A DNA stretch of 6,873 nt from Aquificaceae bacterium (lineage in GTDB: Bacteria; Aquificota; Aquificia; Aquificales; Aquificaceae), in NCBI GenBank assembly GCA_015490105.1, contig WFYK01000194.1:1-6873 (forward strand). The letters run 5' to 3'. Position numbers and translations under genes: made by a program. This document shows, one piece after another, positions 6,063-6,873 of this stretch. Every line of letters starts with the position of its first letter. The stretch's first letter is position 1. A model generated the notes under the pieces. That model was not told the DNA's origin and did no database searches. It saw only the letters and a program-made list of their open reading frames with translations.

Positions 6063-6090
6063 ATTATATGCAAAAAATTTTCAAAATCAA
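6063..6090 (-). promoter_or_regulatory. Sigma-70-like promoter of the rubrerythrin gene
   Basis: Minus strand TTGATT (6090-6085), a 16-base spacer, then a perfect TATAAT (6068-6063). Transcription would start near 6056 and give a leader of about 30 bases carrying the Shine-Dalgarno. The surroundings are A+T-rich, which raises the chance of look-alikes, but the consensus -10 and distance are convincing. Confidence 0.7.
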
Positions 6091-6105
6091 GCCCGAGGTT
6101 CATGC

Positions 6106-6123
6106 AAGCATAAGAATATGCTT
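6106..6123. promoter_or_regulatory. Palindromic operator candidate AAGCATA-N4-TATGCTT
   Basis: A perfect 7-bp inverted repeat with a 4-base spacer (18 bp overall), the shape of a site for a dimeric helix-turn-helix regulator. Its centre is about 58 bases upstream of the predicted rubrerythrin start point, where a class I activator might bind, and it also lies upstream of the divergent porin gene. It does not match the FNR site TTGAT-N4-ATCAA. The regulator is unknown. Confidence 0.45.
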
Positions 6124-6192
6124 ATATAACTTACTTTTTTCAAGCTATAAGAAATTCGTAGTTGGACGTGCACACAGGGAAAAGTTAGCATA

Positions 6193-6206
6193 GTCAACAG
6201 GTTGAC
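6193..6206. promoter_or_regulatory. Palindrome GTCAAC-AG-GTTGAC before the porin gene
   Basis: A perfect 6-bp inverted repeat with a 2-base spacer, ending 18 bases before the Shine-Dalgarno of the porin gene (AAAAGGAGGT, 6221-6230). It could be an operator, or an RNA stem with too small a loop to fold fully. I could not identify a convincing plus-strand promoter around it: the TTGACA at 6202 is too close to the gene to be a -35, and TTGGAC (6162-6167) with TAGCAT (6186-6191) is weak. Confidence 0.35.
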
Positions 6207-6238
6207 AAAACTTAAACTTCAAAAGGAGGTAAAAAGGT

Positions 6239-6873
6239 ATGAGGAAACTTATACTTGTGGGAGCGGTCCTCGCGGGGGCGACTTCAGTCTTCGCTACAAA
6301 CGGAGATAACCTCATAGGTCTCACTCCCGCATCGAGAGGTATGGGTGGTATCGGTGTAGGTATGCCCGTAGGACCAGTAGACTCCATATTCAGAAACCCC
6401 GCTTGGATGAGCGTGATGGAAAACAAGTTTACGGTTCAGTTCGGTGGGATACTGTTTATGCCTAAAGTTAAGTCAAGTCAGCAGATGGTAATAGAGGCAA
6501 AGGACCCTAATACGGGAAATATTATCCATGATCCTAATGGGAATCCTGTAACTGTAACTATTCAAAGTGGTAAAAGAACAAGTGATGCGGATCTGTTTAC
6601 CGTTCCCGAAATAGGTATAGTTCACAGGATAAGCGACAGGCTTGTCTTCGGATTAGGAGCTTTCGGTGTTTCTGGAATGGGTGTGGATTATAGAAACGAG
6701 TTTACTCAACTTCCCAACAACCAGTCAGTTCCTGCACTTGCTCAAATGCACACAACTTTCCAGTTTATGAGGATAATTCCCGCAATAGCATTTCAAGTAA
6801 ACGAAATGATAACTATCTCTGGAGCTATTCATGGAGCTTGGGGTTCTTTAGATATGGGAGCTCAAATGTGTGA
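6239..6873 (+). CDS. OmpP1/FadL/TodX family outer-membrane porin, N-terminal part
   Basis: Predicted outer-membrane beta-barrel of the FadL family, which takes up long-chain fatty acids or other hydrophobic molecules through a hatch-plugged barrel. The frame is open to the right edge, so only the first 211 residues are visible (the family usually has 400-450). It begins with a Sec signal peptide (MRKLILVGAVLAGATSVFA, cut likely after Ala19). The mature start TNGDNLIGLTPASRGMGGIGVGMP matches the FadL hatch signature, followed by FRNPAWM (51-57). Later FTVPEIGIVHRISDRLVFGLGAFGVSGMGVDYRNEF (120-155) resembles the family's first strands. Residues about 76-118 form a hydrophilic insert. The ATG has a strong AAAAGGAGGT Shine-Dalgarno 8 bases upstream. 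It is divergent from rubrerythrin and shares its 212-base intergenic region. The actual substrate cannot be inferred here. Confidence 0.85.
   Translation, partial: MRKLILVGAVLAGATSVFATNGDNLIGLTPASRGMGGIGVGMPVGPVDSIFRNPAWMSVMENKFTVQFGGILFMPKVKSSQQMVIEAKDPNTGNIIHDPNGNPVTVTIQSGKRTSDADLFTVPEIGIVHRISDRLVFGLGAFGVSGMGVDYRNEFTQLPNNQSVPALAQMHTTFQFMRIIPAIAFQVNEMITISGAIHGAWGSLDMGAQMC

Noticed and set aside
5607..6113. Long plus-strand open frame opposite rubrerythrin
   Set aside because: A shadow of the real gene: no recognisable protein pattern and no Shine-Dalgarno, while the opposite strand encodes a complete diiron domain.
6202..6207. TTGACA as a -35 box for the porin gene
   Set aside because: A -10 at normal spacing would fall on the Shine-Dalgarno; the motif is better explained as half of the GTCAAC-AG-GTTGAC palindrome.

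Overview
The window looks like chromosomal DNA of a thermophilic, flagellated, Gram-negative bacterium, most likely of the Aquificales (Aquifex/Hydrogenobacter/Thermocrinis type). This is inferred from the lysine- and glutamate-rich, compact proteins, the very strong Shine-Dalgarno sequences, and tightly packed operons that mix unrelated functions (a known trait of Aquifex genomes). Genus cannot be settled by reading alone. There is no sign of a mobile element, CRISPR array, tRNA or rRNA.

Layout: positions 2-745 (+) hold the C-terminal part of aroA (EPSP synthase), cut by the left edge. It converges on, and overlaps by 32 bases, a long minus-strand series. Read in the direction of transcription (right to left) this series is: a short rubrerythrin (6026-5589), a hairpin terminator or attenuator, a two-cluster/two-CCG Fe-S oxidoreductase (5533-4238), a DUF3501 protein (4235-3648), flgG (3597-2809), flgA (2846-2169), thiG (2149-1346) and hisIE (1346-714). 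Every junction after the terminator is short or overlapping: +2, +50, -38, +19 and -1 bases. At the right end a 212-base divergent intergenic region separates the rubrerythrin gene from an OmpP1/FadL-type outer-membrane porin gene that starts at 6239 (+) and runs off the window.

How they may work together: rubrerythrin, GlpC/HdrB-like Fe-S protein and DUF3501 form a neighbour set that I recall recurring in other bacteria. A reasonable inference is a peroxide or redox-stress module in which the Fe-S protein supplies electrons to a rubrerythrin that has no rubredoxin domain of its own. flgG and flgA encode the distal rod and the P-ring assembly chaperone. thiG and hisIE (thiazole and histidine biosynthesis) trail behind as apparently unrelated passengers.

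Most notable non-coding signals: (1) a perfect 10-bp inverted repeat that would sequester the flgG Shine-Dalgarno, placed right after the DUF3501 stop codon, with a sigma-28-like promoter in the same 50-base gap; (2) an attenuator hairpin after rubrerythrin; (3) two perfect palindromes in the divergent intergenic region that look like operators.
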